DNA from: Nocardioides limicola
GTDB lineage: Bacteria; Actinomycetota; Actinomycetes; Propionibacteriales; Nocardioidaceae
Reading direction: 5' to 3'
DNA length: 64,000 nt
Assembly: GCF_016827675.1 (NCBI RefSeq)
Contig: NZ_JAERJA010000013.1
Location: 1 to 64,000, forward strand
The number at the start of each line of letters is the position of its first letter. The stretch's first letter is position 1. Under the pieces are notes generated by a model, which was not told where the DNA came from, did not search any database, and was given only the letters and a program-made list of their open reading frames with translations. Below are positions 54,180-62,838 of the stretch, in pieces. Both the position numbers and the translations under genes were made by a program.

Positions 54180-55314
54180 GGTGCTTGCCGACCTGCTGAC
54201 CTGGTGGGAGGCGGGGGAGACCGTCGGGGTCGGCACCGTCGTGGCCACCTTCGAGTCTGCTCCTCGGCCCGCCGGCGCCTCGATGCTGGTCGGCCCCGAC
54301 GGCTCGGTGGTCGGCTCGGTCTCGGGTGGCTGCGTCGAGGGCGCCGTCTATGAACTCGCCCGCGACGTCGTGGCCAGCAGCACTCCGGTGCTGCAGCGGT
54401 ACGGCGTCTCCGACGAGTCCGCGTTCGCCGTCGGGCTGACCTGTGGCGGGATCCTCGACGTCTTCGTGGAGCCGGTGAACGCCGAGACCTTCCCCGAGTT
54501 GGGCGACATCGCCGCAGACATCGAGGCCGGCCGACCGGTGGCGGTCGCCGTCGTCGTGGAACACCCCGACCACCTGGGGCGGCGGATGATCATCCGGCCT
54601 CAGGGCAGCAGCGGGTCGCTCGGGTCGCCCCGGATCGATGCCGCCGTCGGTGACGATGCGCGGGGACTCCTCGAGGCCGGTCACCACGCCACCCTTGAAT
54701 ACGGTGTGGACGGGCAGCGGCGGGGCGAGGGGATGCGAGTGTTCGTCTGGGCGCACCAGCCCCGTCCCCGGCTGCTCGTCTTCGGTGCCATCGACTTCGC
54801 GGCTGCGGTGGCCCGGGTGGGAGGCTTCCTCGGCCACCGGGTCACGGTCTGCGACGCCCGTCCCGTGTTCGCCACCGCGAGCCGGTTCCCCGACGCCGAC
54901 GAGGTGGTCGTGGACTGGCCGCATCGCTACTTGGCGGCCGAACACGAGGCCGGGCGGATCGACTCCCGGACCGTGGTCACGGTGCTCACCCACGACCCGA
55001 AGTTCGACGTACCCGTGCTCGAGTTGGCGCTGCGGATGCCCGAACTGGCCTACGTCGGCGCGATGGGGTCACGGCGTACCCATCTGGACCGGTTGGCGCG
55101 ACTGCGCGAGGCGGGCCTCGACGGCACCGAACTGGCCAGGCTGCACAGCCCGATCGGCCTCGACCTCGGCGCCCGTACCCCGGAGGAGACGGCGGTCAGC
55201 ATTGCCGCCGAGATCATCGCGGCACGGTGGGGCGGCAGCGGGGAGCCGTTGGCGGTCACCGAGGGCCGGATCCACCGCGACGCGGCCGCGCCCCGGCATG
55301 GTGATCCGGCATAG
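54172..55314 (+). CDS. XdhC/CoxI-family Mo-cofactor insertion protein
   Basis: A 380-residue protein with both family domains: an N-terminal XdhC/CoxI domain (GVGTVVATFESAPRPAGASMLV; GSVSGGCVEGAVYELA; FAVGLTCGGILDVFVEP) and a C-terminal Rossmann domain (RPRLLVFGAIDFAAAVARVGGFLGHRVTVCD; AYVGAMGSRRTHLDRL). It protects and delivers the sulfurated cofactor to xanthine-dehydrogenase/CO-dehydrogenase-like enzymes. It closes the MocA-CoxD-CoxE-XdhC cluster; no large, medium or small Mo-hydroxylase subunit is in the window. Its last codons enter a 13-bp tandem repeat. Confidence 0.93.
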   Translation: MREVLADLLTWWEAGETVGVGTVVATFESAPRPAGASMLVGPDGSVVGSVSGGCVEGAVYELARDVVASSTPVLQRYGVSDESAFAVGLTCGGILDVFVEPVNAETFPELGDIAADIEAGRPVAVAVVVEHPDHLGRRMIIRPQGSSGSLGSPRIDAAVGDDARGLLEAGHHATLEYGVDGQRRGEGMRVFVWAHQPRPRLLVFGAIDFAAAVARVGGFLGHRVTVCDARPVFATASRFPDADEVVVDWPHRYLAAEHEAGRIDSRTVVTVLTHDPKFDVPVLELALRMPELAYVGAMGSRRTHLDRLARLREAGLDGTELARLHSPIGLDLGARTPEETAVSIAAEIIAARWGGSGEPLAVTEGRIHRDAAAPRHGDPA

Positions 55315-55391
55315 TGATCGGGCGCAGTGATCCGACGCAGTGATCGGGCGCAGTGATCGGGCGCAGTCGACCGCCTCAGTCGACCGGGCGG
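55301..55391. repeat. 13-bp tandem repeat across the convergent gene ends
   Basis: Seven consecutive 13-bp units: gtgatccggcata, then gtgatcgggcgca or close variants at 55314, 55327, 55340 and 55353, and two drifted units beginning gtcgacc (55366, 55379). The array starts in the last codons of the XdhC gene (tag at 55312) and reaches into the end of the LPXTG-protein gene. Confidence 0.85.
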
Positions 55392-55942
55392 ACCCGTCCC
55401 ACGATCGCCGTCCCGGCGACCAGCAGCAGGAGGGCCGCCACCAACAGGCCCACCCCCGGGCCGCCGGTGCTGGGCAGCACCGCTGCCTGCGCGTTCACCT
55501 GACCGGCCACCGCCGCGGGGACGTAGGAGTACACCACCGTGGCGAGGCCCTGCCCGCTGGGCACGAAACCGGCCACGGCGTCGGGCCCGGCCAGGTCGAA
55601 GGTGACCGAACCGGTGCCCACGAAGTCGGCCAACCCCGCCGGGTCGGTGATCGACTCCGACCAGCGTTCGATGTAGAGGCCCCCGGCGAGCAGCCCGTCG
55701 TCCGGGTCCGTCTCGCCCTCGGCGACCATCTCCACCTCGACGGTGACCTCGGCGCCCAACAGGGTGCCTCGGGTCGGGTCGAACTGCGGCAGGCCGTCGG
55801 ACTCCCAGTCGTGGAGGCTGTCCACGCTGAACTCGATCGTCTCGACCGGCGCGGCGGCAGGCGCGGGAGACGCGACGATCGCCACTGCGATCGTCAGCGC
55901 TCCGGCCGCCCCCCATTGTGCGATTCTTCCCCGTGTCCTCAT
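55376..55942 (-). CDS. LPXTG-type cell-wall-anchored protein
   Basis: A 188-residue surface protein. Signal peptide (IAQWGAAGALTIAVAIVASPAPAAA), then a ~120-residue beta domain resembling the choice-of-anchor E repeats (VETIEFSVDSLHDWESDGLPQFDP; GTGSVTFDLAGPDAVAGF). The C-terminus holds LPSTGG, a hydrophobic helix and a positively charged tail (VGRVRP), the sortase recognition arrangement. Function unknown; sortase is not in the window. ATG 55942 has ggaga upstream. The gap to the divergent GAF regulator contains two palindromes. Confidence 0.83.
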   Translation of the reverse strand: MRTRGRIAQWGAAGALTIAVAIVASPAPAAAPVETIEFSVDSLHDWESDGLPQFDPTRGTLLGAEVTVEVEMVAEGETDPDDGLLAGGLYIERWSESITDPAGLADFVGTGSVTFDLAGPDAVAGFVPSGQGLATVVYSYVPAAVAGQVNAQAAVLPSTGGPGVGLLVAALLLLVAGTAIVGRVRPVD

Positions 55943-55998
55943 GCAGAGGTCTCCCCATGATGTTGTGATTGCCGCCAGAGCCCCCCGGCCCTGGCGAC

Positions 55999-56019
55999 AA
56001 CGTGAACAGCGCTCACGTT
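55999..56019. promoter_or_regulatory. Inverted repeat in the LPXTG-GAF intergenic gap
   Basis: aacgtga and tcacgtt arms with seven-base spacer form a perfect palindrome. It could be an operator for either divergent gene. No regulator is assigned. Confidence 0.45.
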
Positions 56020-56077
56020 CAGCCATGAGTCTGCACCACGCCACCAAGGCAGTGCCCGGGGAGGACGTAATCAGTCG

Positions 56078-56095
56078 TCGGGACTTTAGTCCCGA
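56078..56095. promoter_or_regulatory. DosR/DevR-type operator palindrome
   Basis: tcgggactttagtcccga is a palindrome with a two-base (tt) centre. The core GGGACTTTAGTCCC matches the mycobacterial DosR box (TTSGGGACTWWAGTCCCSAA) at every core position; only the outermost flanking bases differ. It lies 68 bases before the GAF-domain regulator GTG. Confidence 0.6.
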
Positions 56096-56162
56096 GCGGC
56101 GAGCAGTGACCTGCTCCCCGGGCTTTGCTACCGTGGCCGGGGACGGACCAAGGAGCACTGCG

Positions 56163-57398
56163 GTGGCCCACGATCTCGATGCGCGCCGGGGGGAGACCGT
56201 GCGCGCCTGGACCGCGTTCATCGAGAGCACCGGGGATCATCAGCGGCTGGTCCGGCCCGAGATCCTGAGCAGTTGGGCGCGGTCACGCTCCGCGGTGCCG
56301 ACCGAGGTCGAGGCAGCGCCGCTGGACGACGAGGGCGAGACCCAGGCACGCTGGCGCGACTCGCCCCTGCAGGTGGCGGTGGAGGCGGTCGAGCAGGAGT
56401 TGCGTCGTACCGCCGTTGACGGTGACCTGGTCATCGGCATCACTGACGAGCACACCCGATTGCTGTGGACCTACGGCGGTCGGGTGATGCGCCGCCGAGC
56501 CGAGAGCGTCAACTTCGTGCCCGGTGGCCGCTGGGACGACACCTCGATGGGCACCAACGCCCTCGACCTGGCCAACCGGACCGATGCGCCGGCGATGGTC
56601 TTCAGTGCCGAGCACTACGCCCCCCACCTGCACAACTGGGTCTGCTGGGCGGCACCGGTGCACGACCCGGTCACGGGGCGGCAACTCGGTGTCGTCGACC
56701 TCTCCACGACCTGGGACCGCACCCACCCGATCGGGCTGGCCACCGCCCGGGTGCTGGCCACCCTGATCGAGCAGGCGATGCCCACCTCCCGGTACTACGC
56801 GGAGGGCGAGGTGACCCGCGATCCTGGGCTGGTGCTCACCCTGCTCGGGCAGGCCGAGGTGCGTCTGGACGGGGAGCGGCTGCTGCTCAACCGGCGCCAG
56901 ACCGAGATCCTGGCGCTGCTCGCCCTGCATCCGGACGGACTGTCGCTCGATCAGTTGCACACGATGCTCTACGGCGACCACGAGGTCACCTTCTCCACGC
57001 TCAAGGCCGAGGTCTCGCATCTGCGGCATGCGATCGGTGGGGCACTCTCGTCACGTCCCTACCGGCTCACCCTCCCGGTCTCCACCGACGTCGAGCATGT
57101 GCTGGCGCTGCTGCGGCGGGGTCAGGTGATGGCGGCGGTGGATTCCTACGGGGGAGACCTGCTGCCCGGCACCAACAGCCCAGCCCTGGTCGAGATGGGT
57201 GAGTATCTCGCGGTCGCGGTGCGCGAGGCGCTGCTGGCGGACCCGCGACCCGACGCCGTGCTCCGCTACAGCGATCTGGCGCCCTACGACACCGAGGTGA
57301 TCGAGGTATGCCTCGACGGGCTCCGAGCCACCAACGTGGACCCGCATCCGGCAGTACCGCTGCTCAAGGCGAGGCTCGCGGTCGCAGAGGGACCCTGA
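56163..57398 (+). CDS. GAF-domain transcriptional regulator
   Basis: A 411-residue regulator. After an N-terminal helical region (RPEILSSWARSRSAV) a GAF domain spans ~70-210 (DLVIGITDEHTRLLWTYGG; GRWDDTSMGTNALDLA; WAAPVHDPVTGRQLGVVDLSTTW), resembling regulators of alcohol/aldehyde metabolism. The C-terminal half contains a winged, OmpR-like DNA-binding segment (NRRQTEILALLALHPDGLSLDQLHTMLYG; TLKAEVSHLRHAIGG). Ligand unknown. GTG 56163 has aaggag upstream. A DosR-type palindrome in its promoter suggests oxygen- or redox-linked expression. It is convergent with the GH43 gene; a strong hairpin separates them. Confidence 0.83.
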   Translation: MAHDLDARRGETVRAWTAFIESTGDHQRLVRPEILSSWARSRSAVPTEVEAAPLDDEGETQARWRDSPLQVAVEAVEQELRRTAVDGDLVIGITDEHTRLLWTYGGRVMRRRAESVNFVPGGRWDDTSMGTNALDLANRTDAPAMVFSAEHYAPHLHNWVCWAAPVHDPVTGRQLGVVDLSTTWDRTHPIGLATARVLATLIEQAMPTSRYYAEGEVTRDPGLVLTLLGQAEVRLDGERLLLNRRQTEILALLALHPDGLSLDQLHTMLYGDHEVTFSTLKAEVSHLRHAIGGALSSRPYRLTLPVSTDVEHVLALLRRGQVMAAVDSYGGDLLPGTNSPALVEMGEYLAVAVREALLADPRPDAVLRYSDLAPYDTEVIEVCLDGLRATNVDPHPAVPLLKARLAVAEGP

Positions 57399-57433
57399 TC
57401 AACGGGGGCCGGCATCGCGCAGGGAAATGAGTG

Positions 57434-57472
57434 CCGCCCTGCCCGGCGGCCTGAGGCCACCGGGCAGGGCGG
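57434..57472. terminator. Bidirectional terminator between the GAF regulator and the GH43 gene
   Basis: Arms ccgccctgcccggcggcc and ggccaccgggcagggcgg (18 bp, one mismatch) close on loop tga. Located between two convergent genes, it likely ends both transcripts. Confidence 0.85.
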
Positions 57473-57484
57473 AGCCTGTTCAGG

Positions 57485-60400
57485 TCAGCGGCGGACCTTC
57501 ACGGTGCGGGTCACAGTCGCTCCGGTGACCACCGGGGAGCCGCGGTAGCGGATCTTGATGATGTGCCGCCCCGGTCGGGCGAAACGTAGCCGCACCGACG
57601 TGGGAGTGGCGCTGCCCCTGAACTTCCGCCGCACCTTCCCGTTGACGCGCACCACCACGGTGCCCCGGGCACTGACGGACCCTGGGCGGGCGCCCAACCT
57701 GACGGTCAGTCTGGTGTGGGCAGACCTCGTGGCACCGAGCGTCAGCACCCGCTTGTTGAGCGACGCGCGGACCCGGCCGGTGGCCTTCACCACGGCCTCG
57801 GTACGGGGCGACGTCGCGACGCCGGCTGGCCGACCGACGCGAGAGGCGGTGATCCGGACCGAGAGGCGGTGGCCCACGTCGGCTCGCCGCGGCACGTAGA
57901 TCGCGTTGATGGCACCGGTGATCGGTGACCCGTCGCGCAGCCATTGCCAACGGAAGTCCAGGCCGTCCTGGTCCCAGACACCCGTGTCAGCGGTCAGCCG
58001 GGCGCCGACCATGGCCCGCCCACTGATGGTCGGTGGCACGGTGACGGTCGGCGCTGGCAGAACGCCCGGATCGGTCGCCGCTGGGATCTCGACCTCACCC
58101 GGCGAGGAGGTGTTGCCGGCCACGTCGGTGGCGCGGAACTCGAGGACGTGTGCGGCCTCGTCCAGCTCGATCGGCTCGAGGTAGGGCAGCCAGCTGCCGC
58201 CGTCGAGCCGGTACTCGATGGATGCCACCCCGGAGTCGTCATCGGTCGCACTGAGACTGACGAGGCGACCCGTGACACTGGCTTCGACCGTGGGCGGTTG
58301 GTCGTCGACCTGCACCGGCACGGTCCAGGTGTCGCTCCACTGCAGGTTGCTGCCCCGGGCGCGGTACTGAACCTCATAGCTACCGGCCGGCAGCGGGACC
58401 GGCCCGGAGTACGTCGTCCACGCATCGTCGGCGAGCCGATACTCGACGGCGACCACGTCCGGTCCGCCGGCCAGGGTCAGCGCCGCACCGGCGCCGTGCC
58501 ATCCGTCGCCGCCAGCGAAGGAGAGCGACGCCTGCACCGGTCCGCCCTGGTAGCTGAGCGGCTCGATGCTCTCCAGCGTGGGCACCACCGGCTTGATCAG
58601 ACCATCGTCGTCGAACTCGATCCGGTCGATCGTGGACTCCCGGTGGGTGCCGTTGCCGCCGGGGATCGCGAACCGGTGGTAGGCGATGTACCACTCGTCG
58701 GTGCCCGGGATCTGCAGCACCGAGTTGTGCCCGGTGCCGAGGATGCCCAGTGACTCGTCCTTCTGCAGGATCACACCGCGGTAGGTCCACGGCCCGTGCA
58801 CGCTCGTCGAGGTGGCGTAGCCGACCCGGTAGTTCGCCGAGCCGGTGTCATCGATCGAGTAGGTGAGGTGGTACAGGCCGTCCCGGAAGTTGACGAACGT
58901 GCCTTCGCGGTAGCCGGTCAGGCCGCTCATCGCGCTGATCGTGCCGGGCTTGAGCGACAGCATGTCGTCACTCAGTTCGGCGTAGACCGGTGACCCGTTG
59001 CCCCAGAAGAGGAAGAACTTGCCGGAGACAGGGTCCTCGAAGGCAGCCGGATCGATGGCCTGGCCAGAGGTGACCGCCTCGTTGTTGAGGATCATCGCCG
59101 TCGGCTGAGCCGTGAAGGGTCCCTCGGGGCTGTCGGCCACTGCCACGCCGATGGTCTTGCGGTTGTAGGTCGGGTTGTGGCCGGAGAAGTAGAAGAAGAA
59201 CTTCCCATCCCGTTCGATGATCGTGGGGGCCCAGGCGTTGCCGGTCGCCCACGGCACGTTGCCGTTGGCGCCGTCGAGGGTGAGGAACGGCTGTGCTGAA
59301 CGCTCCCAGTCGACCAGGTTGGTGGACTTCCAGACGTAGAACTCCTTGCCGCCCCAGCCGGCGAAGCCGTCGGTGGTGGCGTAGATGTAGTACGTCCCGT
59401 CGAACTCAGCGATGTTCGGGTCCGCGTAGAGGCCCGGCAGGAGCGGGGACCTCATCTCGATGGCCTTGACGGTCCAGTCGCGGCCGGTGCCGGACTCGGG
59501 CGTCACCGTGATCGTCACCGGCCCCGAGTAGTCCTGCGGCCCCGACGGCGATACCGACGAGGACGACGCCACGACGTACGACGGCTCGAGGGCGGTGAGG
59601 TCGGTGCCCGGCTCGACCGGCAGGGTCACTGTCGACGAGGCGGAGTCGATGATCGCCGACACCTTCAGGCTGTCGAGTTCCACGCCGGTGATCGCCGACG
59701 GGTCGGCCCCGATGTCGCTCACCTCGGCGGCCGAGAGGGCACGGTTGTAGATCCGGAAGTCGCGGACCTTGCCCTTGAGGTACCGGTCTCCGGTGTAGAC
59801 CGACCGGCCGATGTAGTTGGCGGTGGTCGCGCCGTCGCCGATGTCGCCGGGCTTGATGGTGACGTTGGTGTTCTGACCGACCTGCACGCCGTCGAGGTAG
59901 AGCCTGGCGGTGCCGTCCTGCAGGGTGTAGGTGAGCGTCTTCCAGGCCCCACGCTGCAGAGCTGCGCCGGAGGTCGCCGTCTGCTCGGTGGTCCAGTTGC
60001 CGGTGGCGATGGAGGAGCGGTAGTTCGCGTTCCCGCTGGTGAACAGGTAGCCGTTGCCGGCGCCGTTGAGGGTGTTGCCCATGCCCCAGATGAAGTAGGG
60101 GGTGGCCTGGTCTGAGTCGACCCAGACCTCGGTCGAGACCGTGATCGCGTCCAGACCGGCCATCATGTTGTCGGGCAGTCTGACGTGGCCGTTGCTGCCG
60201 CCCAGGGTGAGAGCCCCGTCCACCCAGGTCGCGTCACCGCTGACGGTGCCGTGGTAGCCGTGGCCGGAACTGTCCGTCGCCGTGGTGCCGGAGGTCTCGT
60301 CGAGCGCGTAGTGGGCGACGAGTCCGTTCTCGTCGGCCTGGACCGGGTCGATCGGCTCGGGCACGACGATCTGCTCGCGCAGCTTCTCCAACTCGGCCGC

Positions 60401-62644
60401 GGTCACCGGGATCACCGTGCCGTGGCGCGGGCTGGCGGGCATGTCGTAGCTGGGTGCCACCTTCCAGTCCGGGTTCTCCAGGTCGTCGGTGCCCAGCGGG
60501 ATGTAGCCACGGCGACCGGCGCCGTACTCGTCGACGTAGAGGTAGTAGTTCGAGCCGGAGGTGTCGCCCGGGTTCGCCTTGATGATGCTCGGGCCCTCGA
60601 CGGCGGTGGTGCCGGCGTCCTTGCCGATGCAGCCGACCATGAACTCCCACGACGGGTTGCCGGGGGTGTCCTTGGCGGTCAGCGACGGGCTCTTCTCCTG
60701 GATGATGTCGGAGCATCCGGTGCCGCCGGCGCCCTCGTCCTTGGTGAACCGGTAGTAGGTGTCACCCTCCCTGAGCACGGTGGTGTCGATGCGCGACATG
60801 CCGTAGTCCTGCCAGACCTGGGCCTCGCCGAAGGTCACGAAGTCGCGGGTGGTGGCGTACATCATCTTGTTGTAGGTGTTGCCGGTGTGGCCCGGGTCGT
60901 TCTCGGCGTACAGCTTGGAGGCCCAGAAGACGATGTACTCCTGGTTCTCCTCGTCCCAGTAGGCCTCCGGTGCCCAGGTGTTGCCGGCGTTGTCGGGGGC
61001 GACCTTGACGTGTCGCTGCTCGGACCAGTTGACGAGGTCGGTGGACTCCCAGATCTCGAGGTGCTGGCTGCCGTGCCGCTGGGCCCGGTCCCAGTTGCCG
61101 TTGCGGCCGATGGACAGGTCGGTGGCGATCATGAAGAACCGGTCACCCTCGGGGGAGCGGATCATGAAGGGGTCGCGCAGGCCGAGCTCGCCGTAGCTCG
61201 ACTCGAGGGTCGGCTGGCCGCCGTTGAGCTCGTCCCACTGCAGCGCGTCGTTGCCTCGGCTGGCTGCGAAGTAGATCTTCTCGCCGGCGATCGAGTTGCC
61301 GGTGAAGTAGCTGAACGCGTAGCCCTCGAACTCCTCGTGCTGGGGGAGTTCGCGGACGGTGAGGGTGAAGTCGCGCTCGGCGGTGGCGTCGCCGACGGTG
61401 ACGGTGGCCGTCACGGTGACCGAGGCGTCACCGTCTCCGTGGCCGGGCCGGTTGACGATGCCGTCGACGGCGACAGTCTCGGGAGCCGACGAGGCCCAGG
61501 TGACCGTGGCGCCGTGCAGGCCGGTCGCAGGCAGCGTGAGGTGGCCGCGGACGTCGTCGGGGTGCACCAGTGCGAGCGCTGCCGCGGCAGCGTCGGCCAG
61601 TGCCTGGTCGTCCTCGGCAGGGAGCACGGTGGCGTCGAAGGTCTTGGTTCCGGTGGACTCACCGAAGGTCAGGGTGGCAGTGAGCGTGACGTCGGCCGGG
61701 CCGTCGACCGCGTCGGGCCGGGTGACGGCACCTGTGGGGGCGATCACGTCGGTGTTGCTCGACGCCCAGGTGATGCCGGAGCCGTGGTCGCCGGACGCCG
61801 GCAAGCTCAGGTCGTCCATGACCGCGGTGAGGTCGCCGAGGTCGAGCGCGGCGACATCGGCGGCGAACCGGGCGGCGTCGGTCAGTGCGATGTCGGCGAC
61901 CTCGGTCGGGCTGAGCGCCCGGTCGTAGATGCGGAAGTTCTTGAGCCGGCCCCGGAGAGTGTTGTCCGAGGCGTAGTTGGACTTGCCGAGCAGGTTGTTG
62001 GTGGTGACGCCGTTGCCGATGGCGCTGGGCAGCACGGTCACCTCGGTGTTCTGGCCGACCTGGACGCCGTCCTCGTACAGAGTGCCGACGGTGCCGGTCT
62101 GGGTGTAGGTGACGGTCTTCCAGATACCGCGGGCGAGGTTCCCCGCGGGGCTCTTGGCGGTGACCTTCTCGCCCGACCAGTTCGTCGGGGTGATCCCGGC
62201 GCGGAAGGAGTTGCCACTCGCGAAGAGGTAGCCGGTGCCGGATCCCGAGGTGGCGGTGTTGCCCAAGCCCCAGATGAAGAACGGGGAGGCCTGAGTCGAC
62301 TCGATGAAGACGTCGGTGCTGACCGTGATCGAGTCCAGCCCCGCCATGACGTTGTCGGGGAGTTTCACGTGGCCGTCGGACCCGTTCAGGCTCAAGTGGC
62401 CGCCCGTCCAACTGCCGCCGCCGACCAGGGTGCCGTGGCGGTCGTTGCCCGAGGTGTCGGACACGAGAGTGCCCTCGCTCTGGGTGAGGTCGTAGTGCAC
62501 GACCAGCCCGTCGGTCACCTCCTCGGCGGCTACGGCGCTGGGAATGCCGACGACCAGGCCGCCGAGCAGTGCCAGGACGAGCGCGGTGATCAGCGCCCGG
62601 GGGGAGTGGGTGCGGCCGCCGGGCAGGGACGTGAGTGGTGACAT
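57485..62644 (-). CDS. Large secreted multi-domain GH43 glycoside hydrolase with two LamG-GH43 modules
   Basis: A 1,719-residue exported protein. Order: signal peptide (ALITALVLALLGGLVVGIPSAVAAEE); LamG-like domain 1 (~45-245); two small Ig-like domains with SGITWASSNTDVI and ATVTWASSAPETV; GH43-like domain 1 (~460-790: GLRDPFMI, TWAPEAYWD, VEGPSI); LamG domain 2 (~830-1030), clearly a duplicate of domain 1 (shared KLPDNVMAGLD/RLPDNMMAGLD and FIWGLGN/FIWGMGN); GH43 domain 2 (~1090-1420) with YADPNI, AIDPAAF and GYREGTF as candidate Asp, Asp, Glu; then Ig-like beta domains. Likely arabinan or arabinoxylan degradation. ATG 62644 has ggag upstream. Three LacI-type operators link it to the adjacent lacI and galM genes. 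Confidence 0.9.
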   Translation of the reverse strand: MSPLTSLPGGRTHSPRALITALVLALLGGLVVGIPSAVAAEEVTDGLVVHYDLTQSEGTLVSDTSGNDRHGTLVGGGSWTGGHLSLNGSDGHVKLPDNVMAGLDSITVSTDVFIESTQASPFFIWGLGNTATSGSGTGYLFASGNSFRAGITPTNWSGEKVTAKSPAGNLARGIWKTVTYTQTGTVGTLYEDGVQVGQNTEVTVLPSAIGNGVTTNNLLGKSNYASDNTLRGRLKNFRIYDRALSPTEVADIALTDAARFAADVAALDLGDLTAVMDDLSLPASGDHGSGITWASSNTDVIAPTGAVTRPDAVDGPADVTLTATLTFGESTGTKTFDATVLPAEDDQALADAAAAALALVHPDDVRGHLTLPATGLHGATVTWASSAPETVAVDGIVNRPGHGDGDASVTVTATVTVGDATAERDFTLTVRELPQHEEFEGYAFSYFTGNSIAGEKIYFAASRGNDALQWDELNGGQPTLESSYGELGLRDPFMIRSPEGDRFFMIATDLSIGRNGNWDRAQRHGSQHLEIWESTDLVNWSEQRHVKVAPDNAGNTWAPEAYWDEENQEYIVFWASKLYAENDPGHTGNTYNKMMYATTRDFVTFGEAQVWQDYGMSRIDTTVLREGDTYYRFTKDEGAGGTGCSDIIQEKSPSLTAKDTPGNPSWEFMVGCIGKDAGTTAVEGPSIIKANPGDTSGSNYYLYVDEYGAGRRGYIPLGTDDLENPDWKVAPSYDMPASPRHGTVIPVTAAELEKLREQIVVPEPIDPVQADENGLVAHYALDETSGTTATDSSGHGYHGTVSGDATWVDGALTLGGSNGHVRLPDNMMAGLDAITVSTEVWVDSDQATPYFIWGMGNTLNGAGNGYLFTSGNANYRSSIATGNWTTEQTATSGAALQRGAWKTLTYTLQDGTARLYLDGVQVGQNTNVTIKPGDIGDGATTANYIGRSVYTGDRYLKGKVRDFRIYNRALSAAEVSDIGADPSAITGVELDSLKVSAIIDSASSTVTLPVEPGTDLTALEPSYVVASSSSVSPSGPQDYSGPVTITVTPESGTGRDWTVKAIEMRSPLLPGLYADPNIAEFDGTYYIYATTDGFAGWGGKEFYVWKSTNLVDWERSAQPFLTLDGANGNVPWATGNAWAPTIIERDGKFFFYFSGHNPTYNRKTIGVAVADSPEGPFTAQPTAMILNNEAVTSGQAIDPAAFEDPVSGKFFLFWGNGSPVYAELSDDMLSLKPGTISAMSGLTGYREGTFVNFRDGLYHLTYSIDDTGSANYRVGYATSTSVHGPWTYRGVILQKDESLGILGTGHNSVLQIPGTDEWYIAYHRFAIPGGNGTHRESTIDRIEFDDDGLIKPVVPTLESIEPLSYQGGPVQASLSFAGGDGWHGAGAALTLAGGPDVVAVEYRLADDAWTTYSGPVPLPAGSYEVQYRARGSNLQWSDTWTVPVQVDDQPPTVEASVTGRLVSLSATDDDSGVASIEYRLDGGSWLPYLEPIELDEAAHVLEFRATDVAGNTSSPGEVEIPAATDPGVLPAPTVTVPPTISGRAMVGARLTADTGVWDQDGLDFRWQWLRDGSPITGAINAIYVPRRADVGHRLSVRITASRVGRPAGVATSPRTEAVVKATGRVRASLNKRVLTLGATRSAHTRLTVRLGARPGSVSARGTVVVRVNGKVRRKFRGSATPTSVRLRFARPGRHIIKIRYRGSPVVTGATVTRTVKVRR

Positions 62645-62656
62645 GAGGACTCCATC

Positions 62657-62680
62657 GCGAGTGTTAGCGCTAACACTCGC
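62657..62680. promoter_or_regulatory. LacI-type operator O1 (GH43 promoter)
   Basis: A perfect 24-bp palindrome with core TGTTAGCGCTAACA (62662-62675), 13 bases upstream of the GH43 start. It is one of three sites sharing the 14-bp core form TGTkAGCGyTmACA. Confidence 0.85.
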
Positions 62681-62749
62681 AGTGTGACCGGCGACACATT
62701 GATCCGTCAACCCCTGATTCCCACAGGGCTCGCGAAGGTTGACGATTAC

Positions 62750-62763
62750 TGTGAGCGCTCACA
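62750..62763. promoter_or_regulatory. LacI-type operator O2 (between GH43 and lacI)
   Basis: TGTGAGCGCTCACA is a perfect 14-bp palindrome of the LacI operator type. Its centre is 88 bases from O1, about eight helical turns, suitable for looping. It lies upstream of both divergent genes. Confidence 0.8.
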
Positions 62764-62825
62764 TGCCTAGCCTCGACGACGCCAGGTCCTGATTAGTTCG
62801 CGCGGATGAGGAGCCGTCGCCGCCC

Positions 62826-62831
62826 TACGAT
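62826..62831 (+). promoter_or_regulatory. -10 box of leaderless lacI-type transcript
   Basis: TACGAT is seven bases before ATG 62839. Confidence 0.5.
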
Positions 62832-62838
62832 GGCTGCC

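Noticed and set aside
60185..62641. 818-codon plus-strand open frame opposite the GH43 gene
   Set aside because: Composition is the antisense image of the GH43 gene (Val/Gly/Asp rich), while the minus strand encodes clear LamG and GH43 motifs.
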